From assembly GCF_001509485.1 (NCBI RefSeq), contig NZ_LLZI01000046.1:34660-98659 (forward strand): a DNA stretch of 64,000 nucleotides, given 5' to 3'. Every line of letters starts with the position of its first letter. The first letter of the stretch is position 1. Positions 8,280 through 16,476 of this stretch are shown piece by piece. The notes beneath the pieces were generated by a model. That model searched no databases. It had not been told where the DNA came from and worked only from the letters and a program-made list of their open reading frames with translations. The DNA is from Streptomyces sp. NRRL F-4489. Its GTDB lineage: Bacteria; Actinomycetota; Actinomycetes; Streptomycetales; Streptomycetaceae. The position numbers were made by a program, and so were the translations under genes.

Positions 8280-9143
8280 ATGGCATGGGACCGACGTGAA
8301 GAACTGGGGGAGTTCCTGCGCTCCCGCCGCGCCCGGCTGCGGCCGGCCGAGCTGGGACTGCCCGACCACGGGAGCCGGCGGCGGGTCCCCGGGCTCCGCC
8401 GCGAGGAGCTGGCGCAGCTCGCCGGCGTGAGCGTGGACCACTACATCCGCCTCGAACAGGGCCGCACCCTGCACTTCTCCGAGGCGGTGCTGGACGCCGT
8501 GGCGCGGGCCCTGCGCCTGGACGACGTCGAGCGCGCCCACCTCTACCGGCTCGCCCGCCCCTGGGACGGGCCCGACCGCGCGGACGGCCCGCAGCGCGCG
8601 CAGACCGTACGCCCGGGCCTGCGCCGGCTGCTGGACTCCGCCGCCGACGTGCCCGCCTACATCGTCGGCCGCAACACCGACGTGCTCGCCTGGAACAGCC
8701 TCGCCGCCGCCCTGATCACCGACTTCGGCGCGCTGCCCCCGCACCGCCGCAACCTCGCCCGCCTGGTCTTCCTGGACGAGGGCATGCGCGCCCTCTACGA
8801 CGACTGGCGCGCCAAGGCGAGGGATGTCGCCGCCTATCTCCGCCTCGACGCCGGTCGCCACCCCGACGACCCGGACACCGCCGCCCTGCTCGATGAACTC
8901 TCCGCCGCCAGCCCCGAGTTCCGCGACGCCTGGGCCGAGCACGGGCTCAAGGACAAGACCCACGGCCGGTACGTCTACCACCACCCCGTCGTCGGCCGCC
9001 TCGACCTCGGCTTCGAGACCCTGCGCCTCCCCGACGACCCCGACCAGGCACTGATCGCGCACACCGTGGAGGAGGACTCCCCCTCCCACACCGCGCTCCA
9101 GCTGCTGGCCACCTGGGCACACGACCGGATGGTGGCCCGCTGA
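8280..9143 (+). CDS. XRE-family regulator with MmyB-like ligand-binding domain
   Basis: A 287-residue regulator. The N-terminal helix-turn-helix (about residues 10-75) contains RRVPGLRREELAQLAGVS and YIRLEQGR; the rest is the MmyB-like sensory domain seen in many actinobacterial repressors, starting around PGLRRLLDS and including VLAWNSLAAAL. The gene has no clear Shine-Dalgarno sequence before its ATG, so the mRNA may be leaderless. It is about half identical by eye to the regulator at 10290. It is divergent from the aldo-keto reductase and probably represses it. Confidence 0.9.
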   Translation: MAWDRREELGEFLRSRRARLRPAELGLPDHGSRRRVPGLRREELAQLAGVSVDHYIRLEQGRTLHFSEAVLDAVARALRLDDVERAHLYRLARPWDGPDRADGPQRAQTVRPGLRRLLDSAADVPAYIVGRNTDVLAWNSLAAALITDFGALPPHRRNLARLVFLDEGMRALYDDWRAKARDVAAYLRLDAGRHPDDPDTAALLDELSAASPEFRDAWAEHGLKDKTHGRYVYHHPVVGRLDLGFETLRLPDDPDQALIAHTVEEDSPSHTALQLLATWAHDRMVAR

Positions 9144-9146
9144 GCC

Positions 9147-9180
9147 GTGCGGCCGGGTCCGTTCCGGGCCCCGGCCGCAC
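9147..9180. terminator. Bidirectional terminator hairpin
   Basis: Perfect 11-bp stem (9147-9157 with 9170-9180, GTGCGGCCGGG) and a 12-base loop, located four bases after the stop of the XRE gene and before the converging SDR gene. There is no U-tract, as is common in streptomycetes. Confidence 0.7.
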
Positions 9181-9213
9181 CGGACGAGCTCGGTGACGAC
9201 GGCGAGAGTGGCG

Positions 9214-10068
9214 TCAGACGGACCGGCCGACGACGTCGTCGAAGTCGGTGGAGGCCGACAGCTCGGCCCAGGCCAGCATCTCGCGGTCGAAGGCGTCGCG
9301 GCCGGCCCGGACGAGCCGCAGCGCGTCGGTGCCGAGCAGCAGGCGCGCCGGCGGCTGGTCGGCCGCCACGATGCGCAGCACCGCGGCCGCGGCCTTGTCC
9401 GGGTCGCCCGGCTGGGTCCCGCGGCCGTGGATGCGCCGGGCGCGCAGCGGCTCGAACAGCTCGTCGTAGTCGGCGATCGCACGGGGTGCGCGGACCATCG
9501 AGCGGCCGGACCAGTCGGTCCGGAAGCTGCCCGGCTCGACGGCGGTGACATGGATCCCGAAATCGGCGACCTCCTTGCCGAGCGTTTCGAGGATGCCCTC
9601 CACCGCGAACTTGCTGCCGTGGTAGAAGCTGAGGCCCGGCATGGTGACCAGCCCGCCCATCGAGGTGACGGCGAGGATGTGGCCGCGGCGGCGCTCGCGC
9701 ATATGCGGCAGCACGGCCTTGACCACCGCCACCATTCCGTAGACGTTCACCTCGAACTGGCGGCGCAGGTCGTCCATCGAGGACTCCTCGAAGAGGCCCT
9801 CATGGCCGTACCCGGCGTTGGCGACGAGGACGTCGACCGGGCCCAGGTCGCGCTCGGTCCCGTCCACGACCGCGTCCACCGCGTCATGGTCGGTCACGTC
9901 CAGGATGCGGGCGTGCGCGTCGCCGGCGAGCGCCTCGAAGGCGCGGGCGTCGGCGGGCGTGCGCACCGTGCCCACCACCCGGTGGCCCGCGGCCAGCGCC
10001 GCGCGCGCCAGTGCGCGCCCCAGGCCGGTGCTGACGCCGGTGATCAGGAATGTCTTGGTCTCCGACAC
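9214..10068 (-). CDS. Short-chain dehydrogenase/reductase
   Basis: A 284-residue classical SDR. The Rossmann motif TGVSTGLG is at residues 11-18, the NAG motif in VANAGYG, the catalytic serine in VTSMGG and the YxxxK pair in YHGSK. The length and the extended C-terminus (after EPGSFRTDW) match the group often annotated as oxidoreductases of unknown substrate acting on small carbonyls. It is divergent from a second XRE/MmyB-like regulator across about 220 bp, which probably controls it. Confidence 0.9.
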   Translation of the reverse strand: MSETKTFLITGVSTGLGRALARAALAAGHRVVGTVRTPADARAFEALAGDAHARILDVTDHDAVDAVVDGTERDLGPVDVLVANAGYGHEGLFEESSMDDLRRQFEVNVYGMVAVVKAVLPHMRERRRGHILAVTSMGGLVTMPGLSFYHGSKFAVEGILETLGKEVADFGIHVTAVEPGSFRTDWSGRSMVRAPRAIADYDELFEPLRARRIHGRGTQPGDPDKAAAAVLRIVAADQPPARLLLGTDALRLVRAGRDAFDREMLAWAELSASTDFDDVVGRSV

Positions 10069-10289
10069 AGGAGTTCCCTTCGTGCGCTACGAACAGAGGC
10101 CGACCGACAGGCAGTTGGCCCGATCGGTCTTGACACGATCCACTTCAGCACCGGAATCGGCCGCTGACCGGCCTCCGGGGGGTCCGCTCCGCCCCGGGGA
10201 CCGGCGGACCCGGCGACAGCCGGACCGGGGGACTGCCAGTGCCCCTTTCACGGGCCGCAGGGGCGCTCTCCGGCCCTATCGTGAACGGC

Positions 10290-11162
10290 ATGGACCGCAA
10301 CACAGCACTCGGTGAATTCCTCCGCTCCCGGCGGGCACGGATCCCCCCGCGCCAGGCGGGCCTGTCCGACGACGGCGGCCCCCGGCGCGTGCCGGGACTG
10401 CGCCGCGAAGAGATCGCCCACCTGGCGGGCGTGAGCGTCGACTACTACGTACGCCTGGAACGCGGACGCCGGCTGAACGTCTCCGAGACCGTGCTGGACG
10501 CCATCTCCCGCGCGCTGCGCCTCGACCCCGTCGAACGCGCCCATCTGTTCCAGCTCGCCAAGCCGGCCGCGGGCCGCCCCCGCCGCACGCCGACGCGTCC
10601 CCAGGCGGTCCGCCCGGGGCTGCGCGACGTGCTCCGGATCCTCGACCACACCCCCGCCCTGGTGCTGGGACGGCGGCTGGACGTCCTCGCCTCCAACCAG
10701 ATGGCACGTGCGCTGCTCACCGACTTCGAGGCGCTGCCGCACCGCGAGCGGAACCTCGTACGGTTCATGTTCTGCGACGAGACCGCCCGCTCGCTGTACG
10801 CCCACTGGGACACCCACGCCCACGACATCGTCGCCTCGCTCCGGCGCTACGCCGGACGCCACCCCCACGATCCGCTGCTGGCCGAACTCGTCGGCGAACT
10901 CTCCATCGCGGACGAGGACTTCCGCCGCTGGTGGGCCGACCAGAACGTGTACCGGCACACGCACGGCAGCAAACACTTCCACCACCCGGTCGTCGGCCCG
11001 CTCACCCTCAACTACGAGTCCCTCACCCTGCCCGCCGACCCCGACCAGCGGCTGAGCGTCTACACCGCCGAGGCCGGCTCCAGCTCCGAAGAGGCGCTGC
11101 GGCTCCTGGACGCCTGGATACGCCAGCCCGAGACCCCGCACGGACAGCACGCAGACCACTAG
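10290..11162 (+). CDS. XRE-family regulator with MmyB-like domain (paralogue)
   Basis: A 290-residue paralogue of the regulator at 8280: the two share GEFLRSRRAR, RRVPGLRREE, LAGVSVD, VLDAISRALRLD-type segments and the same sensory domain. ATG at 10290 is preferred to the in-frame GTG nine bases before it, because no ribosome-binding site exists for either and a TATCGT box (10277-10282) ends seven bases before the ATG, the spacing of leaderless actinobacterial promoters. It sits divergently beside the SDR gene and probably regulates it in response to a small molecule. Confidence 0.9.
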   Translation: MDRNTALGEFLRSRRARIPPRQAGLSDDGGPRRVPGLRREEIAHLAGVSVDYYVRLERGRRLNVSETVLDAISRALRLDPVERAHLFQLAKPAAGRPRRTPTRPQAVRPGLRDVLRILDHTPALVLGRRLDVLASNQMARALLTDFEALPHRERNLVRFMFCDETARSLYAHWDTHAHDIVASLRRYAGRHPHDPLLAELVGELSIADEDFRRWWADQNVYRHTHGSKHFHHPVVGPLTLNYESLTLPADPDQRLSVYTAEAGSSSEEALRLLDAWIRQPETPHGQHADH

Positions 11163-11279
11163 TCACCAGACGCCTGCCCTAGCCGACAACCACCCCAACC
11201 GAGGCCGCAATACCCGGAATTCCCCTCCATGGAGTGAATAACGGGATGCAGAACCGTTTCGCCGGGTGATGCTCTCCGC

Positions 11280-12011
11280 GTGTTGACTCACGCCTGGTGG
11301 CGCCGCGCCGCCACCACCACCGCCCTGATCGCCGCCGTCGTTCTCCCCGCCGCCTCCACCCCCGCGACAGCCGCCCCCGCGCCGGACCCGGTGCCGGTCT
11401 CCGCCGACTGGCCCGCCGGCGGGCCCGCCGACACGGTGGACGACGCCGTTCCGCTCAGGCTCCCGGAGCCGCCGTCCGCCGGCGTCGCCCGCAAGGAGCT
11501 CGCCATGCTCCACGTAGCGCGGCCGCATTCGATGAACGGCTACAGCCGCGCCAAGTTCCCGCACTGGATCAAGCAGCACGGCGAATGCGACACCCGCGAA
11601 GTCGTCCTGGCCCGCGACGGGGAAGACGTCCAGCAGGACGAGAAGTGCCGGGCGGTCTCCGGTACGTGGTTCAGCGAGTACGACGCCAAGACCTTCGACC
11701 GCTCCGGTCAGCTCGACATCGACCACATCGTGCCGCTGGCCAACGCCTGGCGGTCCGGTGCCGACGAGTGGACCACCCCCGAGCGCCGGACCTTCGCCAA
11801 CGACCTCGTCCACTCCCAGCTCATCGCGGTCTCCGCCGCGTCCAACCGCCAGAAGGGCGACCAGTCCCCGGACCAGTGGTCCCCGCCCCGGCGCGCCTAC
11901 TGGTGCACGTACGCCCGGGCCTGGACCGACGTCAAGCACGTCTACCACCTGAACATCACCGAACCGGAGAAGGCCAAGCTCTCCGAGATGCTGGACACCT
12001 GCGAGCAGTGA
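11280..12011 (+). CDS. Secreted HNH-family nuclease (DUF1524/GmrSD-type)
   Basis: A 243-residue protein with a Sec signal peptide (WWRRAATTTALIAAVV followed by an Ala-rich cleavage region near residue 32). The catalytic core contains DIDHIVPLANAW, the His-containing beta-beta-alpha metal signature, and later the NDLVHSQLIAVSAASNRQKGD segment with the Asn/His residues of the HNH fold. It would be an extracellular DNase, for nutrient scavenging or competition. The start is a GTG at 11280; a nearby ATG (11269) reads into a stop. The next small gene overlaps its stop by GTGA. Confidence 0.85.
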   Translation: MLTHAWWRRAATTTALIAAVVLPAASTPATAAPAPDPVPVSADWPAGGPADTVDDAVPLRLPEPPSAGVARKELAMLHVARPHSMNGYSRAKFPHWIKQHGECDTREVVLARDGEDVQQDEKCRAVSGTWFSEYDAKTFDRSGQLDIDHIVPLANAWRSGADEWTTPERRTFANDLVHSQLIAVSAASNRQKGDQSPDQWSPPRRAYWCTYARAWTDVKHVYHLNITEPEKAKLSEMLDTCEQ

Positions 12012-12301
12012 GCACCCCGCAATCCGGCGCGCGCACCGGCCGGGTCACCGCCGGTCCCGGTGGAGCGATGACGGTCGAGGTCGGTGTCATCACCGGCGAT
12101 CTGACCGTCACCACCACCGACCGGGGCGACGGCACGGCCGGTGTCAGCGTCCAGTACACCGGCGCCGAGGACCACTACGCCCTCGAAGGCAGCCCGGCAC
12201 CCATCCCACCGGGCGGTCTCGACGCACTCCACGAGGCGGTCCTCGACGCGGTACGAACGGGAGACGCGGCCCAGGTACCCGGCACCCTGCCCGGTTCCTG
12301 A
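12008..12301 (+). CDS. Conserved small hypothetical protein, coupled to HNH nuclease
   Basis: A 97-residue soluble protein starting at a GTG that overlaps the nuclease stop codon by four bases (GTGA), which predicts translational coupling. After a short N-terminal stretch it reads MTVEVGVITGDLTVTT, VQYTGAEDHYAL and GGLDALHEAVLDAV: a beta-rich domain ending in an amphipathic helix. It has no signal peptide. I do not recognise an assigned function. Coupling to a nuclease makes a protective or chaperone role imaginable, but the nuclease is exported, so this remains speculation. Confidence 0.75.
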   Translation: MSTPQSGARTGRVTAGPGGAMTVEVGVITGDLTVTTTDRGDGTAGVSVQYTGAEDHYALEGSPAPIPPGGLDALHEAVLDAVRTGDAAQVPGTLPGS

Positions 12302-12450
12302 CCCGCTCCCGGCCCGGCCCCTCTCCCTTTCCGTACGCAACCCGAAACTCCAGCTTCCCGCGACATGCCTGGCGCGCCCCGGCCCGCCCACATCCGCAAC
12401 TTCTCGAAATGCCGAGCCAGTTGTGACGTGTGTGGTGTCAAATAGCGCAA

Positions 12451-12467
12451 GTGGCCAGTGTGGCCAC
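12451..12467. promoter_or_regulatory. Perfect inverted repeat upstream of S1 protease
   Basis: GTGGCCA and TGGCCAC flank three bases, 33 bp before the protease start, in an AT-richer patch containing TTGTGA (12421) and TAGCGC (12443), which could serve as promoter boxes with a 16-bp spacer. The repeat could be an operator or a 5'-UTR stem. Confidence 0.4.
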
Positions 12468-12499
12468 TGAGTCAGCGTGTTTGAACGGGGAGTTCATAC

Positions 12500-13387
12500 G
12501 TGGAACGTCGCAACACACGAATATCTGCCATGAAGCGGGCGGGGCTTGCCTCGGCGGCGGGTGTGACCGTCCTGGCCGGGGCCCTGGCCACGAGTGGGAC
12601 GGCGACCGCCGCGCCCGCGGACAACTCGCCGAAGATCATTGGCGGCGGTTCGGCCCCGGCCTACTCCTTCATGGTCTCGATCCAGGGAGGAGGCGCCGCC
12701 GACCCCACCCGCCACCGCTGCGGGGGCGGGCTGATCAGCGCGGACTGGGTGATTACCGCCGCGCACTGCGTGACCCTGCCCGGCACGGACGGCAAGCCGT
12801 TCGACGTCAAGCCGGCCGAGCAGTTCACGCTGCGGATCGGCTCCAACGACCGTACGACGGGCGGGACCCTGGTCGGTGTCGACCGGATCGCGGTGCAGCC
12901 CGGCTACATCGCCTCGGACGACCGCAGCTCCGGAAACGACCTGGCGCTGATGCACCTGAAGACCCGGGTCGCGCAGCGGCCCGTGGCGCTGGCCGGTACC
13001 GCGACCCCGGCCGGCACCCCGGTCCGGGAGATCGGCTGGGGCTACGACGACCCGGCGAGCGCCGGCGACTACAGCAAGCTGCCGACGCTGCTCAAGCAGC
13101 TCGACACCAAGACCATCCCCGCCGACACGCCCAAGTGCGTCAAGGACCCGGCGGACGGCAGCGATGCCTGGGGCATCCGGCCCGGTGACGTCTGCGCCGA
13201 CAACCCCCAGGACACCCAGGGTCCGTGCAACGGCGACTCCGGTTCCCCGCTGCTGCGGCAGGTGGCCGGCCGCTGGGAGATCGTCGGTGTCGACAGCCGC
13301 GGCGTCGGTTCGGTCTGCGGGACGACCCCGGACATCTACACCGAGATCCACGCCTTCAAGAAGTGGGTGAGCAGCGTCCGGGGCTGA
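12500..13387 (+). CDS. Secreted chymotrypsin-fold serine protease (S1A)
   Basis: A 295-residue secreted protease. GTG at 12500 has GGGGAG seven bases upstream. The signal peptide spans about residues 1-38 (MKRAGLASAAGVTVLAG, Ala-rich cleavage site), and the mature domain probably begins after a short propeptide at IIGGGSAP. The catalytic triad is visible: His89 in TAAHC, Asp147 in GNDLAL and Ser247 in GDSGSP. The residue six before the catalytic Ser, which sets S1 specificity (Asp in trypsin), is Gly241, so trypsin-like Arg/Lys specificity is not expected. It ends at a strong terminator. Confidence 0.9.
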   Translation: MERRNTRISAMKRAGLASAAGVTVLAGALATSGTATAAPADNSPKIIGGGSAPAYSFMVSIQGGGAADPTRHRCGGGLISADWVITAAHCVTLPGTDGKPFDVKPAEQFTLRIGSNDRTTGGTLVGVDRIAVQPGYIASDDRSSGNDLALMHLKTRVAQRPVALAGTATPAGTPVREIGWGYDDPASAGDYSKLPTLLKQLDTKTIPADTPKCVKDPADGSDAWGIRPGDVCADNPQDTQGPCNGDSGSPLLRQVAGRWEIVGVDSRGVGSVCGTTPDIYTEIHAFKKWVSSVRG

Positions 13388-13416
13388 CCCGGACGGGGAC
13401 GACCCGGTGAACGGGC

Positions 13417-13444
13417 GGGGGCGCGGCCGACCGGCCGCGCCCCC
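13417..13444. terminator. Bidirectional GC hairpin terminator
   Basis: Perfect 12-bp stem GGGGGCGCGGCC with a four-base loop GACC, 29 bp beyond the protease stop and before the converging DUF4345 gene. It is the strongest terminator-like structure in this part of the window. Confidence 0.75.
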
Positions 13445-13489
13445 GTGCGCCGGGGCCACCGCCCGCCGCCTTCGCAGCCGCGAAGCACC

Positions 13490-13948
13490 TCAGTCGCCCG
13501 GGACCTCCGACGCCCCGGCCCCCGTCGTTCCGGGCCCCGCCGCTCCCGCCTCCGCCCGCCGAGCCGCCGCCTTCTCGTCCGCGTCCGCCAGCCAGAAGTA
13601 CACCGGCGGCAGGCCGAGTTCGAGCACCGCCAGGGGGATCTGGAACCAGTGCGGCCAGCCGTGGACCAGTACGGACAGCACCCGCCCGACCCCGCCGAGC
13701 AGGAAGACCGCGGTCAGTACGCGGACCGCCGCCGCCGGGATCGGGGACCGGCGGGCCGTCCAGATCCAGGCGAGCCCGAAGCCCAGGAAGATCGCGTTGT
13801 AGAAGCGCTCCCGGCTGTCGACCGTGGCGCCGGACGCCTCCTCGCCCGGCACCGACACGATGCCGAGCACCACGTGGTACGCGCCGATCGCCACACAGGC
13901 CACGCCCATCGCGAGCGCCAGCCACTTCAGAGCCTTCGCCTTGCCCAT
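13490..13948 (-). CDS. DUF4345 membrane protein
   Basis: A 152-residue protein with four hydrophobic segments (ALAMGVACVAIGAYHVVLG; AIFLGFGLAWIW; VLTAVFLLGGVGRVL; IPLAVLELGLPPVYFW), the topology of the DUF4345 family of unknown function. The intervening VDSRERFYNAIFLG segment is typical. The C-terminal 25 residues are Ala/Gly-rich and charged. It begins 17 bp after the phosphatase gene on the same strand, so the two are likely an operon; no functional connection is known to me. Confidence 0.8.
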   Translation of the reverse strand: MGKAKALKWLALAMGVACVAIGAYHVVLGIVSVPGEEASGATVDSRERFYNAIFLGFGLAWIWTARRSPIPAAAVRVLTAVFLLGGVGRVLSVLVHGWPHWFQIPLAVLELGLPPVYFWLADADEKAAARRAEAGAAGPGTTGAGASEVPGD

Positions 13949-13965
13949 CCGCAACACCGTCCTCG

Positions 13966-14397
13966 TCAGGTGGCGAAGCGGCGGACATACCGCTTCTGCC
14001 AGGGGGTCTCCACCGCGTGCCGGTCGTGGTGCCGGCGGACGAACGCGACCGCCTCGTCGGGCCGTACGCCGTCCAGGACGGCCAGGCAGGCCAGCGCCGT
14101 ACCGGTCCGGCCGCGCCCGCCGCCGCAGGCCAGCTCGACGCGTTCGGCCGCCGCGCGCTCCCATGCCTCGCGCAGCACGGCGCGGGCCCGCGCGCGGTCG
14201 CTCGGCAGCCGGAAGTCCGGCCAGCGCAACCACCGCGCCTCCCAAGGGACTTCGGGCGGCTCCTTGCCCAGGAGGTACACCCCGAAGCCGGGCGCCGGAC
14301 CGTCCGGCAGCGGATGGCGCAGGGCGCGGCCGCGGACCAGGCGGCCGGAGGGCAGCCGCAGGACCCCGGGGGCCGATGCGTCCCACATGTCGGTCAT
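13966..14397 (-). CDS. Protein-tyrosine/dual-specificity phosphatase-like protein
   Basis: A 143-residue protein whose P-loop reads ACGGGRGRTGTAL: Cys91 and Arg97 form the C-x5-R signature of cysteine-based phosphatases. The usual His before the Cys is Ala90, a departure that could weaken thiolate activation. A WPDF motif at about residues 59-62 could provide the general acid. Length and layout match compact bacterial protein-tyrosine phosphatases of the dual-specificity class. It leads a two-gene unit with the DUF4345 protein. Confidence 0.75.
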   Translation of the reverse strand: MTDMWDASAPGVLRLPSGRLVRGRALRHPLPDGPAPGFGVYLLGKEPPEVPWEARWLRWPDFRLPSDRARARAVLREAWERAAAERVELACGGGRGRTGTALACLAVLDGVRPDEAVAFVRRHHDRHAVETPWQKRYVRRFAT

Positions 14398-14613
14398 GCG
14401 TTCACCCTAGTGCGGGCGGCGGGGAGTTGGGGTATCCGCCCCGGATCAAGGGCGGCTTCGGAGGCCGAGGCGCGGGCCCGGGAAATCGAACGGCTGTGGG
14501 GCCGGGCGGTCGATTCGCAACTGGGAAGGCAACGGCAATCGCAATCGTGCCATTAACCGACTGTAGCGTTGGTGGTCGCTTCCGTGACGATGTACCGTCC
14601 CGGGACACGAGAG

Positions 14614-14648
14614 GGCCCTGGCACCGGTTCCCACGCCTCGCCAGGGCC
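14614..14648. promoter_or_regulatory. 9-bp inverted repeat in 5' leader
   Basis: GGCCCTGGC (14614-14622) and GCCAGGGCC (14640-14648) can pair around a 17-base loop, 45 bp downstream of the TAGCGT box, and could form a leader stem in the transcript of the next gene. Confidence 0.4.
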
Positions 14649-14675
14649 GCTCCATCGCATTTCCCACTCGATCGC

Positions 14676-14693
14676 GGGGGACAGCTGTCCCCC
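14676..14693. promoter_or_regulatory. 18-bp perfect palindrome
   Basis: GGGGGACAGCTGTCCCCC is fully self-complementary and lies 36 bp before the TTG start of the small membrane protein. A dimeric repressor site is the simplest reading; a zero-loop hairpin is unfavourable for RNA. Confidence 0.5.
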
Positions 14694-14729
14694 GGCCGAT
14701 CACTTCACCGGCACTCCGAGGAGGCCCAG

Positions 14730-15014
14730 TTGAAGCGGTACGAAGCTAACATCCCTCGCGGGGGCCCGGTTGAAACCGGGACCCGCCGTGACTTCCCCGT
14801 CAACGCCCGCGCCGGCGCCCGCAGCGGCGCCCGGATCAGCGTCCGGTGCGACCTCCGGCTCGCCGCCCCGCTGGGCGCGTTCCTGGCGATCCCGTATCTG
14901 GGGAACGTCCTGGTGCACGGGGCCGAGGCCCACTGGGCGCCTGTCGCGGCCGCGGCCGGGCTGGCCGTGCTCTGCCGCTCCCGCCGCCACCACCAGCCCC
15001 GACGCGCGAACTGA
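14730..15014 (+). CDS. Small hypothetical membrane protein (TTG start)
   Basis: A 94-residue protein. The TTG at 14730 is preceded by GAGGAGG with a five-base spacer, a strong ribosome-binding site that decides the start. The first half is basic and polar; the second half has two hydrophobic stretches (RLAAPLGAFLAIPYLGNVLV and APVAAAAGLAVLC) ending in a basic His/Arg tail, so it is probably anchored in the membrane. I do not recognise a family. It is flanked by an upstream palindrome and a very stable terminator, so it seems to be its own transcription unit. Confidence 0.6.
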   Translation: MKRYEANIPRGGPVETGTRRDFPVNARAGARSGARISVRCDLRLAAPLGAFLAIPYLGNVLVHGAEAHWAPVAAAAGLAVLCRSRRHHQPRRAN

Positions 15015-15078
15015 CGCCGCGTCGGGCGCGCCCGGCCGGACCGGATGCGGCCCGGCCGGGCGGTGGCGCGGGACCCGG

Positions 15079-15120
15079 GCCCGCCGCGGCGCCGGATCGC
15101 CGTCCGGCGCCGCGGCGGGC
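15079..15120. terminator. Exceptionally stable hairpin (18-bp stem)
   Basis: Eighteen perfectly paired bases (15079-15096 with 15103-15120) close a six-base loop TCGCCG, 64 bp after the small membrane gene. It probably terminates that transcript and insulates the HTH gene downstream. No U-tract follows. Confidence 0.7.
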
Positions 15121-15249
15121 CACCCGGCACGGCGCCGGGGCCGCCCCCGGCGCCCCCGCGGGCCGGAGGACGCCGCCCCGGCAAACCGCAAATCGCCCAT
15201 TTTCGCGGCGAGTTCCCGGTGGCATATCCCCCCGGAAGGATGACGACTG

Positions 15250-16476
15250 ATGACTCCCAAGGATCCCGGTCCGGTACCCTGCCCCCGGCCCGGCTGCCCG
15301 AACGTGGTCGAGAGCGGGACCGGCCCCGGGCGGCGCCGGATGTACTGCAGCGAAGCCTGCGGCCGGGCCGTCCGCAAACTCCGCAGTTCGCGCCGGACCC
15401 CGGACACCGCGGCCCACGACGCGGACGCGCTCCGCCTCGTCGACGACATGGCCGGCCGGCTCGACGTCCTGCGCACCCACATACGGGCCGGCGACGCGCT
15501 TGCCGGGCTCCGCCAGGTCGTCGAGCTCACCAGCGACCTGGAATGCGTCACCGCCGCCGTGGTGCGGCAGGCCCGCGACCGCGGCCACAAGGGCCTGGCC
15601 ATCGCCGCCGCGCTGCACATCAGCGTGGACAAGGTCGGCCGGGCGTACACCAAGGACCGCATCGTCCGGAAGATGACCCAGCGCCGCGGGCGGCGGGCGC
15701 CCGGCCCGGCCCCCGTCCCGGGAGGGATCCCGCGCCAGGCCGGCCGGACCGATCCGCCGGCCCCCGCCGCCCGCCCCGACCAGCCGCCCGGCCGGCCGAA
15801 TCCCCCGGCGCCCGCCGCCCGTCCGGACGGTGAGCCGCGCCGGGCCGCCGCCCCGCCGCGGCGCGCGCACCCGGGCGGCGAGGGCGGCTCGGGCCGCGGC
15901 GGCGAAGGCGGCGGCCGGCCCGGAACGGAGAGCGGACCACCGGGCCAGGACCCCGGCACCGCACTCGCCTCCGCGCTGTCCCACCTCCAGCGCACCGGCG
16001 GCACCACGCTCCGCGGCCTGGCCGCCGAGGCCCGGGTGAGCGCCTCGTACATCTCCCGGATCCTCTCCGGGGAACGCAGCCCCTCCTGGAAGGTCACCCG
16101 GCGGATGGTGCACGCCTGCGGCGGCGACCCGGAAGCGATCCGTCCGCTGTGGGACGCCGCCCACGGGCGCCGACCGGCCCGCGCCGGGAGCCTGCACGCC
16201 GCCCTGCGCGGGCTGTACCTCTCGGCCGCCTGCCCGGCCCCCGAGCAGATCTGCCGCACCAGCGGGAACGCCCTGACCGCGGGGGAGTTCACCGGGCTGC
16301 TGCACGGCTCGCTGGTGCCCGACTGGGAGACCGTCGGCGCGATCGTCGGCGCGCTGCGCGGCCGCCCGGACGACATCCGGCCCCTGTGGGACCACGCCCG
16401 GATCGGCCAACTGGCCCGCGCCACCACCGGGTTGGTGCCCGAGCGCCGGACCCCGCGCGCCGAGGCGTTCGGATGA
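15250..16476 (+). CDS. Zinc-knuckle plus helix-turn-helix DNA-binding protein
   Basis: A 408-residue multidomain protein. Residues 11-36 form a compact metal site (CPRPGC then YCSEAC), like zinc knuckles of actinobacterial DNA-binding proteins. A helical region with a recombinase-like or HTH-like helix (GLAIAAALHISVDKVGRAY) follows, then a long Pro/Arg/Gly-rich linker (about 150-230). The C-terminal part has an XRE-type HTH (LRGLAAEARVSASYISRILSGE) and a related second unit containing LTAGEFTGLLHGSLVP. GGAAGGA nine bases before the ATG supports the start. Its stop overlaps the sigma-like gene by ATGA, so the two proteins are made together, perhaps as regulator and sigma-like partner. Confidence 0.75.
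   Translation: MTPKDPGPVPCPRPGCPNVVESGTGPGRRRMYCSEACGRAVRKLRSSRRTPDTAAHDADALRLVDDMAGRLDVLRTHIRAGDALAGLRQVVELTSDLECVTAAVVRQARDRGHKGLAIAAALHISVDKVGRAYTKDRIVRKMTQRRGRRAPGPAPVPGGIPRQAGRTDPPAPAARPDQPPGRPNPPAPAARPDGEPRRAAAPPRRAHPGGEGGSGRGGEGGGRPGTESGPPGQDPGTALASALSHLQRTGGTTLRGLAAEARVSASYISRILSGERSPSWKVTRRMVHACGGDPEAIRPLWDAAHGRRPARAGSLHAALRGLYLSAACPAPEQICRTSGNALTAGEFTGLLHGSLVPDWETVGAIVGALRGRPDDIRPLWDHARIGQLARATTGLVPERRTPRAEAFG

Larger units (their letters stand above)
14398..14729. other. Gene-free regulatory stretch
   Basis: No credible gene is seen in these 332 bp between the divergent phosphatase and the TTG-started small gene. The stretch holds a possible extended minus-10 element (TAGCGT, 14564-14569), a long inverted repeat and an 18-bp perfect palindrome, described separately. 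Confidence 0.6.
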
